Shown here piece after piece: positions 1 through 8,683 of a stretch of DNA of 33,867 bases; the first letter of the stretch is position 1, and every line of letters starts with the position of its first letter. A model generated the notes under the pieces. It worked only from the letters and a program-made list of their open reading frames with translations. It did not search any database and was not told the DNA's origin. This stretch comes from Terriglobia bacterium (GTDB lineage: Bacteria; Acidobacteriota; Terriglobia; Bryobacterales; Bryobacteraceae): the NCBI GenBank assembly GCA_025358575.1, contig JANYJA010000221.1:1-33867 (forward strand), given 5' to 3'. The position numbers and the translations under genes were made by a program.

Positions 1-11
1 CCTAAACGCGC

Positions 12-24
12 CCCGCAAAGCGGG
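12..24. repeat. Short GC hairpin in left-edge intergenic DNA
   Basis: CCCGC and GCGGG flank an AAA loop, giving a perfect 5-bp stem inside a GC-rich stretch with no reading frame of note. No T tract follows, so a terminator is not supported. It could be part of a dispersed REP-like hairpin, but only one copy is visible here. Confidence 0.3.
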
Positions 25-87
25 TCGCAGGCCTACGCTCCAGCCGCCCCCGCAAATCGATCAAACCAAACCCCTAACTGCCTAAGA

Positions 88-134
88 AGTGGTCTACTTT
101 CTCTCCGCCCCAGTGGTCTAGTTTTACTCCGCCC
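88..134 (+). repeat. Two tandem 23-bp repeats, probable IS end
   Basis: Units at 88-110 and 112-134 begin AGTGGTCTA and end CTCCGCCC, match at 20 of 23 positions, and are separated by one base. Tandem subterminal repeats are typical of the ends of several IS families, for example IS21-like elements. The second unit ends 14 bp before the first usable start of the truncated transposase at 149, and an in-frame TAG lies within it (119-121). The simplest reading is that one element's end replaced or cut off the 5' part of another transposase gene. The element family is not established. Confidence 0.5.
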
Positions 135-148
135 TTGACACAATTGCG

Positions 149-646
149 ATGGGCAAGCGCGATCAGGCCACTACGGATGTGTTTATCGAAGGTGTCCGGC
201 AGGCTATTGCGCCCGGCTCCTTATTCCAGATCACCACGGATGGATTCGCTCCCTACAAGACGGCTATACCGAACACGCTGAGCGACGTTGCATCTTTCGC
301 GCAGCTCATCAAGGTTTATAAGGCATCGTCAGACGGCGAACGTCGCTACTCTCCCGCCGAAGTTTCCAGCGTGGAGACGGTCCCAGTCATGGGCCGCCCC
401 GATCCGGCCCGCATTTGCACGTCAATTGTTGAGCGAAGCAATCTGAGCCTGAGAATGGGAACTCGACGCTGCACACGTTTGACGAATGCGTTTTCAAAGA
501 AGTGGGAGAACCACTGGGCCGCGATGTCGCTTTGGTATACGTTCTACAATTTCTGCCGGATTCACAAGAGTTTGCGCGTGACGCCTGCAATGGCCGCGGG
601 GATCGCGGATCGCGTCTGGGGGATCGCTGAATTACTCAATAGCTAG
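149..646 (+). pseudogene. IS1-like transposase, 5'-truncated remnant
   Basis: The 165-residue product is the C-terminal part of an IS1-type DDE transposase. The second catalytic Asp lies in 'TTDGFAPY' and the catalytic Glu in 'SIVERSNLSLRMGTRR'. The family C-terminus 'YNFCRIHKSLRVTPAMAAG' is intact. The N-terminal zinc-finger/HTH region and the first catalytic Asp block are missing, and full-length relatives are usually 250 residues or more. The upstream in-frame codon TAG sits inside the tandem repeats at 88-134, so the gene was cut off there. It runs convergent to the kinase gene and overlaps its 3' end by 11 bp. It is almost certainly non-functional as a transposase. Confidence 0.8.
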
Positions 647-1373
647 ACAGGGCGTGGGCGTGAGGGATGCGCGCACGCAGATTATTCCATTCACAAGTAT
701 TCGACTGGGCAAACATGCAGTGGTATGAGTCTGTGCACCCGTAATCCTTGGCGCAACGCTTTGCCTTTAGTGGTCCGTCCACAAAAAATTCCAAAATTTG
801 ATCGTGGATCGCGTCAATCGGAAGCGCTCCATTCAGATGATGGATATTTTCCTCATGCATCGCCTCGAAAATCGTTCGGGCCTGGGATAGGTTGGCGCGA
901 TCCTCGAAATGGTTAGGTTTTTCACCTCGATCATTAGCGATTCTATGAATACCGATAATGGGGTCAACATCCAAAAGAAATACTACATCGGGAAGAGGAA
1001 ACCGCTTTACCATTTCCGCCCACACCGTTTTTACGTTCGCACCGCGCGCGCCCTGATAGGCAATCGTCGAATAAAAATACCGATCTAGGATAACGATTCC
1101 ACCGGACTTTAGGGCTGGAAGAATGAGACCATCTACGTGCTCTTGGCGGTCGTTTATGAACGCCTCCAACTCCTGCTCTAATGGAAGCCTCCCGGTGGTT
1201 GCGGACTGCCTTAGGATACTCCCCCATTGCCCGTTCGTAGGCTCTTTTGAAGCCGTCACGGATTCGCCCGTGTCGTGGAGGGCATTCACCAACATACGCA
1301 CTTGGGTTGTTTTTCCGGCCCCATCTATGCCCTCGACTGCAATCAGGATTCCGCGTTGGGCAAACTCAGACAT
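636..1373 (-). CDS. tmk: Thymidylate kinase (dTMP kinase) with Cys-rich tail
   Basis: Phosphorylates dTMP to dTDP with ATP in the cytosol for dTTP synthesis. Family marks are the P-loop 'GIDGAGKTT' near residue 16, the substrate-binding 'ILDRYFYSTIAYQGARG' motif near residue 95, and a LID-like Arg-rich segment containing 'NDRGEKPNHFEDR'. The core would end near residue 205. About 40 further residues carry four cysteines (CAKDYGC, HCMF, TCEW), which is not part of the usual ~210-residue enzyme. The ATG at 1373 has an AGGA about seven bases upstream. Its isolated position beside an IS scar suggests an acquired or accessory copy rather than the housekeeping locus. The enzyme assignment is firm; the role of the tail is unknown. 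Confidence 0.88.
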   Translation of the reverse strand: MSEFAQRGILIAVEGIDGAGKTTQVRMLVNALHDTGESVTASKEPTNGQWGSILRQSATTGRLPLEQELEAFINDRQEHVDGLILPALKSGGIVILDRYFYSTIAYQGARGANVKTVWAEMVKRFPLPDVVFLLDVDPIIGIHRIANDRGEKPNHFEDRANLSQARTIFEAMHEENIHHLNGALPIDAIHDQILEFFVDGPLKAKRCAKDYGCTDSYHCMFAQSNTCEWNNLRARIPHAHALSSY

Positions 1374-1818
1374 TCTTGAATCCTATGCGGAGGAAGCGGG
1401 GATTGCCAAGTGACAGATGGTAGGGAACCTGTTTTATGAACATCTTTTCCTTCGGCCCGCAAGCGTTTTGCCACGAAGGGCTGCGCCAAAAAATCTGAAC
1501 TTAAAATGCTGTGGAAGGTGTTGATAAAACATTTTCATAAAGAAATGTTCCAAGCTTACCACAGCAACACACTTTTAGCGCACTACCCGCGTTTGACACC
1601 GCGGCCGCCGTGCGCCATCATAGACTAAACTAATCAAACCGTAATATTGTTCCGCAATGCTTCTTCTCCTCGCCGAGACGAAGCGCCGGTATCGCGGCAC
1701 CAGAGTCCATTTCCCCAGCCAAGAAGCTTCGCCCTGTCCGGCGGCCCCCTCTCTCTGAAGACTCGTCCGAACCCGTCGCTCGGCTTCTTCACCCCATTTC
1801 ATTTACAGGAGAAGCTTG
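1374..1818. other. Gene-free stretch between tmk and the TonB receptor
   Basis: About 445 bp without a credible gene, divergent between two genes, so it should hold both promoters. The tmk-proximal half (to about 1560) is clearly more AT-rich than the rest of the window and contains an inverted repeat, AACATTT (1528-1534) and AAATGTT (1543-1549) around an 8-base loop, with no T run after it. The receptor-proximal half (1640-1815) is pyrimidine-rich leader sequence. A 75-codon minus-strand frame here has no recognisable product and was not called. Confidence 0.6.
1593..1621 (+). promoter_or_regulatory. Candidate sigma70 promoter for receptor-urease operon
   Basis: A perfect TTGACA (1593-1598) is followed 17 bp later by CATCAT (1616-1621), which matches the -10 consensus at four of six positions. 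It would give a leader of roughly 190 nt before the receptor start at 1819. The -10 is weak and no other evidence supports it. Confidence 0.35.
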
Positions 1819-4800
1819 ATGATTTTTCGTCCCACAACCATTTTTATCGCGTCCTTGATGGCCGCCACGGCGGCGTTTCCGCAATCGACCACGTCGTTGC
1901 GAGGCACCGTGACCGACACGCAAGCCGCGGTCATCCCCGGCGCAATTGTGACTATCACCAACCAGGAAACGGGCGCGACACGCAAGATGCCCACGAGCAA
2001 CGCTGGAGAGTTTCAGTTCGCGCAGTTGTCGCCTGGAACCTATAAGGTGAGCGCTGAAAATTCGGGATTTTCGACTGTAATCCAGAGCGGCGTGAAGCTG
2101 CTCGTAAACACGCCTGCCACGCTGGACCTTCGCATGGAAGTGAGCACCGCCGGCGAAATGATCAACGTCACGTCCGAATCGCCAACCATCAACGCGGTCG
2201 ACGCTTCCATCGGAAATGCCTTCACCGAGACCCAGATCCGCCAGCTTCCTTTGTTGACGCGCAACGTCGTCGAGTTGCTGAGCCTTCAGCCTGGCGTGAG
2301 TCCCAACGGCGAGGTGCTGGGCGCGCGCCGGGATCAGAACAACATCACGCTCGATGGCGTGGATGTCAATGACAATCAGAATTCCGGAATCGCCACCACC
2401 TCCGGCGGACAAGGCTCGAACGCGAATGACGCCAGCTACTCCCCCGGCTTCAACGCCGTCCTTCCCATTCCCCTGGATTCGGTCCAAGAATTTCGTGTAA
2501 CCGTCGGCGGGCAGGGTGCCAATGAAGGCCGCTCAGCGGGCGGGCAGGTTTCGCTCGTCACCAAGAGCGGCACGAACCAGTTCCACGGATCGGCCTACGA
2601 GTTCCACCGCAATACCGCGACGGCGGCGAACACCTGGTTTAATAACCGGTCGGGCGTAGCGCGCGAGCCGCTGATCCGCAATCAATTTGGCGCGTCTCTC
2701 GGCGGCCGTATCATCAAGGACCGCGCATTTTTCTTCTTCAATTATGAGCAGCGTATCGATGCCAGCGGCTCAGCCGTTTCGCGCACCGTGCCGACGGATT
2801 CGTTGCGCAATGGCAATCTGGTTTTTCAAACCACCGACGGCGCGACACACACCCTGACTCCGGCCGACATCAAGCAAATCGATCCGCTCGGCATCGGCGT
2901 GAATTCCGGAGTGCAGTCGATTTTGAAATCTTATCCGACCGGGAACGATCCCGCGCTGGGCCAGGACGGCGGGCTCAATTTTACCGGCCTCCGCTTCAAT
3001 GCGCCCAATAAACGCAACGACAAAGCCTATGTGGGCAAAATGGATTTCCGGCTGGACAATACGGGAAAACACACTCTAGGCGTGCGCGGAACGCTGGCCG
3101 GAGACTCGCGCGATCAGGTGCTGGCGCAGTTCCCGGGGCAGGCTCCGGCGTCGCGACTTCTCGATAATAGCCGGGGCATCGCCGCCTTATATACCGCCGT
3201 CCTGACGCCGAATCTGGTGAACGCCTTCAATTTTGGATTTACCCGTTTGGGCCTTGAGCAGTCGGGTATTGCGGGCACCGGGTTGACGTTCAGCGCCCTC
3301 AGTTCGCTGCAGAATTGGAATGCGCGCGCCAACGGAAGGCGCATGCCGGTTACAAATATAGTGGACGACGTTACCTGGACGCGCGGCAAGCACACCTTCA
3401 TTACGGGCATCAATTTTCGCTTCGTGCAAAACGTCCGGTTCTCCTACGATTCGTCGTTCCCGGTCTATGGCTTCGGCAGCAGCGAATTGATTGGGTTGGG
3501 TTCGGACATTAACGGCGCGGTGCAAGATTACATTCGCGCCAAGACCGGCGACGCAACGCTGGTGCTCGCCGATCCCACGTCCGTGACCAACGGAATGGGT
3601 GCGCTGCTCGGTCCCATCAACGATCTCACTTTGACCTATCAGTTTCTGCGGGACGGAAGCCTTGTTCCGCAAGGCGTGCCGCAGAAACGCAAATTCATTT
3701 CGAACGAATACGAAGGCTACGTGGGTGACACCTGGCGCGTGCGTCGCGATCTTACTTTGACTTATGGATTGCGCTACGGAAATTATCGGCCGCCGTACGA
3801 AGCCAACGGATTGCAAGTCAGTCCGAACTTCGGGCTTGATCGGTATTTCGCCGAGCGAAACGGTTTGCAGGCGCAGGGTATCCCCGGTAACGCCATGCCG
3901 CACGCGACGTTAACTTACAATCTGAACGGCCCTTTGAATCACAAGCCAAGCTGGTACGGCACGGACAATAATAATTTCGCGCCTCGATTATCGTTCGCTT
4001 ACAGCCCGTCCGATCGCGGCGGCTGGCTTGGGAAGATGTTTGGCAAGGCCGGCGTGTTCCGCGGCGGAGCCGCTATGGTCTACGACCGTTTCGGCAGCGA
4101 TCTGGTCACGCCGTTCGATCAGTTCGGGTCGGTCGGCGTCGCGTCGAAAACAAATTTCCCGGATTCGTACAATTTCACTACATCGGGCCGATACAACGGC
4201 AGCTACCCCGCACCCCCGACTCCCCCTACCGGCGGATTCCCGTACACTCCACCCGATATCGCCAGCATTACCGGGGATTTTCTGGGGATCTCGCCCGATC
4301 TAAAAGCGCCATACTCGTATGTGCTGAATGCGAGTTTCGCGCGCGAGCTTCCCGGCAAGCTGACCATTGAAGTGGGATACGTTGGGCGGCTTTCGCGCAA
4401 GCTTCTCATGCAGGGCGATGTCTATACTCCGCTGGAACACTTCAAAGATCCGATCTCGGGGCAGACGTGGATTCAGAACGCAACTACCACGCGGAATCTG
4501 TTCGATAAAGGGCTCACCACCGCGGGCGTGAAGGCGAATCCCGCGCTGGTTCCAAACCTGCCATTCGTCGAAAGCATGTTCCCCGCGCTCAAAGATTTCT
4601 ACTTTCCCGGCAGTGCCTCGGCGAACTACTTCTACAGCGTCTATGGCGACTTCGGCGGAAGCTTTTTGGATAATCTCCACGCGTCCGATCGCATCCCAGG
4701 CTACTTCAATACGCCTCCCGGCACTTGCGCGAGTCGCACCGGTTGCTACACTTTCTTTTCGCGCCAAGGCAGTTCGATGCCGACTTGGATGAACGCTGGT

Positions 4801-5550
4801 ATCGCGGACTTCCATGGAGCGACGGTTTCAATTCGGCGCGCTTACAGCAGCGGGTTCGCGTTCGATTTAAACTACACCTGGTCGCACTCCATCGACAACG
4901 GTTCAGCCGCGGAATCGGGAGCGGGCCAGCAAGGGGGCTCGATCCAGAACATCTTCGCGCCCGGCGAGTTCCGCGGTTCGTCCGACTTCGATATCCGGCA
5001 TAACATCAACGCCAACGTGCTTTACGCGCTGCCATTCGGCAAGGGCCAGCGATTCTTCGCGGACGTGCCGTCCTGGTTCGATCAAGTTATTGGCGGTTGG
5101 CAGGTTTCGAGCATCATGCGCTACCGCACGGGCCTGCCGACCGTGGTCAGCGGCGATCTCGCATGGAACACCAATTATTGGTTGAGCTCGCTGGCGATTG
5201 TGACCCAGCCGATTCATCCCAAAATCGGCCTCAATGAAAACGGCAACCCGAGCATCTTCCCGAAGACCAGCGCGGCGAATTCGTTTGCGGATGAATTCCC
5301 AGGGGCCACCGGCACGCGCGCCGCGCTCCGGCTCGCGCCTTTCGTCAATTTCGATATCGCCGTTGCGAAATCCTTCAAGCTTCCATTCGAAGGGCACCGG
5401 ATGCAATTCCGCGCCGAAGCGTTCAATGCATTCAACAACGTGAATTTCGTCAGCCCGAGCTTGTCGTTGCAGTCGCCGCTAACCTTCGGAGAATTTCGAG
5501 ACACCACGCCCCCGCGCGTGCTGCAATTTGCGCTACGTTATGAGTTCTGA
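1819..5550 (+). CDS. TonB-dependent receptor, Oar-like, with carboxypeptidase-regulatory-like domain
   Basis: Large outer-membrane receptor of 1243 residues. A signal peptide (about residues 1-22, cleavage near 'AAFPQS') is followed by a carboxypeptidase-regulatory-like beta-sandwich (about 27-110, 'LRGTVTDTQAAVIPGAIV'). Next come a TonB plug region (about 120-250) and a long beta-barrel ending in '...LRYEF', a C-terminal aromatic residue as needed for BAM insertion. ATG 1819 was chosen because AGGAGAA at 1807-1813 is spaced five bases from it; an adjacent TTG at 1816 is too close. The stop TGA (5548-5550) overlaps the ATG of ureD (5550-5552) by one base, so translation of ureD is probably coupled. 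This family is greatly expanded in Solibacter-type Acidobacteria and its substrates are mostly unknown. Linkage to urease suggests nickel, a nitrogen compound or a ligand bearing urea, but that is inference. Confidence 0.93.
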   Translation: MIFRPTTIFIASLMAATAAFPQSTTSLRGTVTDTQAAVIPGAIVTITNQETGATRKMPTSNAGEFQFAQLSPGTYKVSAENSGFSTVIQSGVKLLVNTPATLDLRMEVSTAGEMINVTSESPTINAVDASIGNAFTETQIRQLPLLTRNVVELLSLQPGVSPNGEVLGARRDQNNITLDGVDVNDNQNSGIATTSGGQGSNANDASYSPGFNAVLPIPLDSVQEFRVTVGGQGANEGRSAGGQVSLVTKSGTNQFHGSAYEFHRNTATAANTWFNNRSGVAREPLIRNQFGASLGGRIIKDRAFFFFNYEQRIDASGSAVSRTVPTDSLRNGNLVFQTTDGATHTLTPADIKQIDPLGIGVNSGVQSILKSYPTGNDPALGQDGGLNFTGLRFNAPNKRNDKAYVGKMDFRLDNTGKHTLGVRGTLAGDSRDQVLAQFPGQAPASRLLDNSRGIAALYTAVLTPNLVNAFNFGFTRLGLEQSGIAGTGLTFSALSSLQNWNARANGRRMPVTNIVDDVTWTRGKHTFITGINFRFVQNVRFSYDSSFPVYGFGSSELIGLGSDINGAVQDYIRAKTGDATLVLADPTSVTNGMGALLGPINDLTLTYQFLRDGSLVPQGVPQKRKFISNEYEGYVGDTWRVRRDLTLTYGLRYGNYRPPYEANGLQVSPNFGLDRYFAERNGLQAQGIPGNAMPHATLTYNLNGPLNHKPSWYGTDNNNFAPRLSFAYSPSDRGGWLGKMFGKAGVFRGGAAMVYDRFGSDLVTPFDQFGSVGVASKTNFPDSYNFTTSGRYNGSYPAPPTPPTGGFPYTPPDIASITGDFLGISPDLKAPYSYVLNASFARELPGKLTIEVGYVGRLSRKLLMQGDVYTPLEHFKDPISGQTWIQNATTTRNLFDKGLTTAGVKANPALVPNLPFVESMFPALKDFYFPGSASANYFYSVYGDFGGSFLDNLHASDRIPGYFNTPPGTCASRTGCYTFFSRQGSSMPTWMNAGIADFHGATVSIRRAYSSGFAFDLNYTWSHSIDNGSAAESGAGQQGGSIQNIFAPGEFRGSSDFDIRHNINANVLYALPFGKGQRFFADVPSWFDQVIGGWQVSSIMRYRTGLPTVVSGDLAWNTNYWLSSLAIVTQPIHPKIGLNENGNPSIFPKTSAANSFADEFPGATGTRAALRLAPFVNFDIAVAKSFKLPFEGHRMQFRAEAFNAFNNVNFVSPSLSLQSPLTFGEFRDTTPPRVLQFALRYEF

Positions 5551-6353
5551 TGAACCTGAAGCTGGGCTTCACGCCGGGGCGATTCCTGGTGCACGAGCAC
5601 CAGGCGCCCTGGAAAGTGGTGCGCGCCTTTCACTCGCCGGGCGGTGAATCGCTGGTGCATCTTCACAACGTTTCCGGCGGAATCTTGGGCGGCGACTCGC
5701 TGGCACTCACAATGGATGTCGGCGCCGCGGCGCAAGTGCAAGTGACTTCCACCAGCGCCACTCGGGTGTATCGCGCGCGCGATGGCGCGTTGCCGGCGCA
5801 GTTGCGCACGCATGTTACGGTGGCGGGCGGCGCGCTGCTGGAGTATCTGCCCGACCCCGTAATTCCATTCGCCGGCTCGCGTTTTGAGCAACGAACCTCC
5901 ATCACGCTCCATGAAAGCGCGGGCCTGTTCTGGTGGGAGACGATTTCATGCGGACGAGAAGCCGCGGGCGAGCGTTTTCAATTCGAGTCGCTCTTTTCAC
6001 ACACCGAAATCCGCTCGGGCCGGCAGCTAATCGCCGTGGAACACTGGCGTCTGGAACCAGGGCGCGGGTCGGCCTCGTCACTGGTGAGAATGGGCCCGTT
6101 CCTCTATTCGACCGTCTTCTATTTGTGCCATCCCAAAGGCGTGTCGCTGGAAGGCGCGCTGGTAAAAATGGCGCATGAACTTTCCACGGTGGAAACTCGC
6201 TGGGGCGCGTCCGCACTGGTGGCGAACGGCTGCGTGGTGCGCGGGCTCAGCATGCAGTCCCGTTTTCTCGCCGCGGGGCTAATCTCGTTTTGGTCCATGG
6301 CGAAAGAAACACTCTACGGACGCGAAGCGATTCTTCCGCGTAAAATGTACTGA
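5550..6353 (+). CDS. ureD: Urease accessory protein UreD (UreH)
   Basis: Scaffold chaperone that binds the urease apoenzyme and, with UreF and UreG, delivers nickel to the active site. The 267-residue product has the family hallmark 'HNVSGGILGGDSL' near residue 38 and the later 'LEYLPDPVIPFAGSRF' segment. Its ATG overlaps the receptor stop by one base, and its own stop TGA at 6351-6353 directly abuts the ATG of ureA. Its position first in the urease genes is the common bacterial order ureDABC. Length is normal for the family. Confidence 0.93.
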   Translation: MNLKLGFTPGRFLVHEHQAPWKVVRAFHSPGGESLVHLHNVSGGILGGDSLALTMDVGAAAQVQVTSTSATRVYRARDGALPAQLRTHVTVAGGALLEYLPDPVIPFAGSRFEQRTSITLHESAGLFWWETISCGREAAGERFQFESLFSHTEIRSGRQLIAVEHWRLEPGRGSASSLVRMGPFLYSTVFYLCHPKGVSLEGALVKMAHELSTVETRWGASALVANGCVVRGLSMQSRFLAAGLISFWSMAKETLYGREAILPRKMY

Positions 6354-6656
6354 ATGCATCTGACGCCGCGAGAGCAAGAGAAGCTGATGATTTATGTCGC
6401 CGCCGAAGTTGCGCGCAAGCGGCAGGGTCGCGGACTGAAATTAAACTACCCTGAATCCATCGCCATCATAACGGCCGAAATCTTGGAAGCTGCTCGCGAC
6501 GGCAAGACAGTCGCCGAGATCATGAGTTATGGAGCCACGCTTTTGCATCGCGCCGACGTAATGGATGGCGTCGCGGAGATGATTCACGAAGTGCAGGTTG
6601 AAGCTACGTTTCCGGATGGCACCAAACTGGTGACCGTTCACGACCCCGTGCAATGA
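6354..6656 (+). CDS. ureA: Urease subunit gamma
   Basis: Small structural subunit of the (alpha-beta-gamma)3 urease, which hydrolyses urea to ammonia and carbamate. The 100-residue protein begins '[20 protein letters not shown]' and contains '[21 protein letters not shown]', a near-universal UreA signature. The start immediately follows the ureD stop with no gap, and ureB begins nine bases after its stop. Length is exactly that of the separate gamma subunit, so there is no gamma-beta fusion as in Helicobacter. Confidence 0.96.
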   Translation: MHLTPREQEKLMIYVAAEVARKRQGRGLKLNYPESIAIITAEILEAARDGKTVAEIMSYGATLLHRADVMDGVAEMIHEVQVEATFPDGTKLVTVHDPVQ

Positions 6657-6665
6657 GGCTAGACG

Positions 6666-6971
6666 ATGCATCCCGGTGAATACATTCTCGAAACAGCGGA
6701 CGTGATCGCAAACGAGGGCAGGCCAGTGGTGCGCGTCCTGGTGCGGCACTCGGGCGATCGTCCAGTACAAGTAGGCAGCCACTATCATTTCTTCGAGGTG
6801 AATCGCGCGCTGAATTTCGATCGCGAAAAAGCACGCGGCATGCGTCTGAATGCGGCGGCGGGAACTGCCGTGCGTTTTGAGCCCGGCGAGGAAAAAGAAG
6901 TCGCTCTCACCCCGTTTGCCGGCGCGAAGATGGTCTTCGGGCACAACGGATTGGTCAACGGCGCCGTATGA
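6666..6971 (+). CDS. ureB: Urease subunit beta
   Basis: Second structural subunit, 101 residues. It starts 'MHPGEYIL' and carries the conserved '[18 protein letters not shown]' motif and '[18 protein letters not shown]'. The stop overlaps the ureC start in an ATGA tetranucleotide at 6968-6971, indicating coupled translation so that beta and alpha subunits are made in step. Length matches free-standing beta subunits. Confidence 0.96.
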   Translation: MHPGEYILETADVIANEGRPVVRVLVRHSGDRPVQVGSHYHFFEVNRALNFDREKARGMRLNAAAGTAVRFEPGEEKEVALTPFAGAKMVFGHNGLVNGAV

Positions 6972-8683
6972 GCTTAAACATTCCGCGCCGCGTCTACGCC
7001 GATCTCTACGGGCCCACGACGGGCGACCGCGTTCGCCTGGCCGACACCGATCTGATCGTCGAAGTTGAGCGCGATTTCACCTCCTACGGCGACGAGATTA
7101 CGTTCGGTGGCGGCAAGGTGATTCGCGATGGCATGGGCCAGAGCAGCCGCTCACTCACTGCCGAAACGCTAGACCTCGTAATCACAAACGCCCTGATCGT
7201 CGACCACTGGGGCATCGTCAAGGGCGACATCGGCGTGAAGAACGGCCGCATCGTGAAAGTGGGCAAGGCCGGTAATCCGGATGTGATGCACGGCGTCGAT
7301 CCTGAGTTAATTGTCGGCGCGGCGACCGAAGTGATCGCCGGTGAAAATCTGATCGTCACTGCCGGCGGCATCGATAGTCACATTCACTTCATCTCGCCGC
7401 AGCAGGTTTACGAAGCGCTCTCCAACGGCATTACGACCATGATCGGCGGCGGCACCGGTCCCGCGACGGGAACCTGCGCCACCACGTGCACGCCCGGCGC
7501 ATGGAATCTGGCGCGCATGCTCGAAGCCGCTGAAGCGTGGCCCATGAATTTCGGCTTCCTAGGGAAGGGAAATGCTGCCACCACGGAGCCTCTCGCCGAA
7601 CAGATTCGCGCGGGCGCTTGCGGCCTGAAGCTGCATGAAGATTGGGGAACCACGCCAGCGGCCATTGACGCCTGTTTGCGCGCGTGCGACGAATTTGACG
7701 TGCAAGCCGCGATCCATACCGATACCATCAATGAAGCCGGTTTTGTGGAGGACACCATCGCGGCGATTGCCGGCCGCGCCATTCACACCTATCACACCGA
7801 GGGCGCGGGCGGCGGCCATGCGCCCGACATCATTCGTATTGCGTCCTTCCCCAACGTGCTTCCGTCGTCAACGAACCCGACGCGCCCCTTTACGGTCAAT
7901 ACCATTGCCGAGCATCTCGACATGCTCATGGTGTGCCACCATCTAAATCCGCTGGTGCCCGAGGATGTGGCGTTTGCCGAAAGCCGCATTCGCCCCGAGA
8001 CCATCGCCGCCGAAGATATTCTTCATGATCTGGGTGTGTTCAGCATGATTTCGAGCGATTCGCAAGCCATGGGCCGCATCGGCGAAGTGGTCACGCGCAC
8101 GTGGCAGACAGCTCACAAAATGAAAGTACAGCGCGGCGCGCTGCGTGAAGATTCGGCGCGAAACGACAATGCGCGCGTGAAGCGCTATGTTTCGAAGTAC
8201 ACAATCAACCCGGCAATCACGCATGGCATGAGCACCGAGATCGGCTCCATTGAAAAAGGAAAACTCGCGGATCTAGTCTTGTGGAAGCCCGCGTTTTTCG
8301 GAGTCAAACCAGAAATCATCCTCAAAGGCGGCTTCATCGCCTGGAGCGTGATGGGCGATGCGAATGCGTCCATCCCGACGCCGCAGCCCGTCTTGTATCG
8401 TCCGATGTTTGGTTCATTCGGAGGCGCGACTGCATCTACTTCATTGACCTTTGTATCGGGCGCCGCCGAAAATGAAGGTATCGGCGAGCGCTTGGGATTG
8501 AAGAAAAAATGCGTGCCAGTTCGTAATTGCCGCAACATCGGCAAAAAAGACATGATTCACAACAGCGCAATGCCGAAGATCGACGTGGACCCCGAAACTT
8601 ATGAAGTCCGCGCCGATGGCGAGTTGCTCGAGTGCGAGCCCGCGAAAGAACTTCCGTTAGCGCAAAGGTACTTTCTATTTTGA
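6968..8683 (+). CDS. ureC: Urease subunit alpha, catalytic
   Basis: Nickel metallohydrolase of 571 residues. All expected active-site residues are present by position: His138 and His140 (IDSHIHF), the carbamylated Lys221 (GLKLHEDW), His250 (AAIHTDT), His276 ([12 protein letters not shown]), the mobile-flap Cys323-His324 (MVCHHL) and Asp364 ([15 protein letters not shown]). This is consistent with a fully active enzyme once nickel is loaded. The stop at 8681-8683 overlaps the probable TTG start of ureG. Neighbouring genes on both sides are urease components, so the operon is coherent. Activation would need the accessory proteins discussed under ureG. Confidence 0.98.
   Translation: MSLNIPRRVYADLYGPTTGDRVRLADTDLIVEVERDFTSYGDEITFGGGKVIRDGMGQSSRSLTAETLDLVITNALIVDHWGIVKGDIGVKNGRIVKVGKAGNPDVMHGVDPELIVGAATEVIAGENLIVTAGGIDSHIHFISPQQVYEALSNGITTMIGGGTGPATGTCATTCTPGAWNLARMLEAAEAWPMNFGFLGKGNAATTEPLAEQIRAGACGLKLHEDWGTTPAAIDACLRACDEFDVQAAIHTDTINEAGFVEDTIAAIAGRAIHTYHTEGAGGGHAPDIIRIASFPNVLPSSTNPTRPFTVNTIAEHLDMLMVCHHLNPLVPEDVAFAESRIRPETIAAEDILHDLGVFSMISSDSQAMGRIGEVVTRTWQTAHKMKVQRGALREDSARNDNARVKRYVSKYTINPAITHGMSTEIGSIEKGKLADLVLWKPAFFGVKPEIILKGGFIAWSVMGDANASIPTPQPVLYRPMFGSFGGATASTSLTFVSGAAENEGIGERLGLKKKCVPVRNCRNIGKKDMIHNSAMPKIDVDPETYEVRADGELLECEPAKELPLAQRYFLF

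Noticed and set aside
88-134. Tandem repeats as the start of a CRISPR array
   Set aside because: Only two units with a one-base gap and no spacers.
1528-1549. AT-rich hairpin as a rho-independent terminator
   Set aside because: Stem is only seven A/T-rich pairs, with an 8-base loop and no T tract; neither flanking gene ends there.
1575-1802. 75-codon minus-strand frame in the stretch before the TonB receptor
   Set aside because: Arg-rich low-complexity product without a ribosome binding site or recognisable family; it fits leader DNA of the receptor better.
8632-8679. GTG at 8632 as the ureG start
   Set aside because: It would add 16 residues not typical of UreG and a 52-bp overlap with ureC; TTG 8680 gives the usual short N-terminus and a tight overlap. 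Kept only as an alternative.
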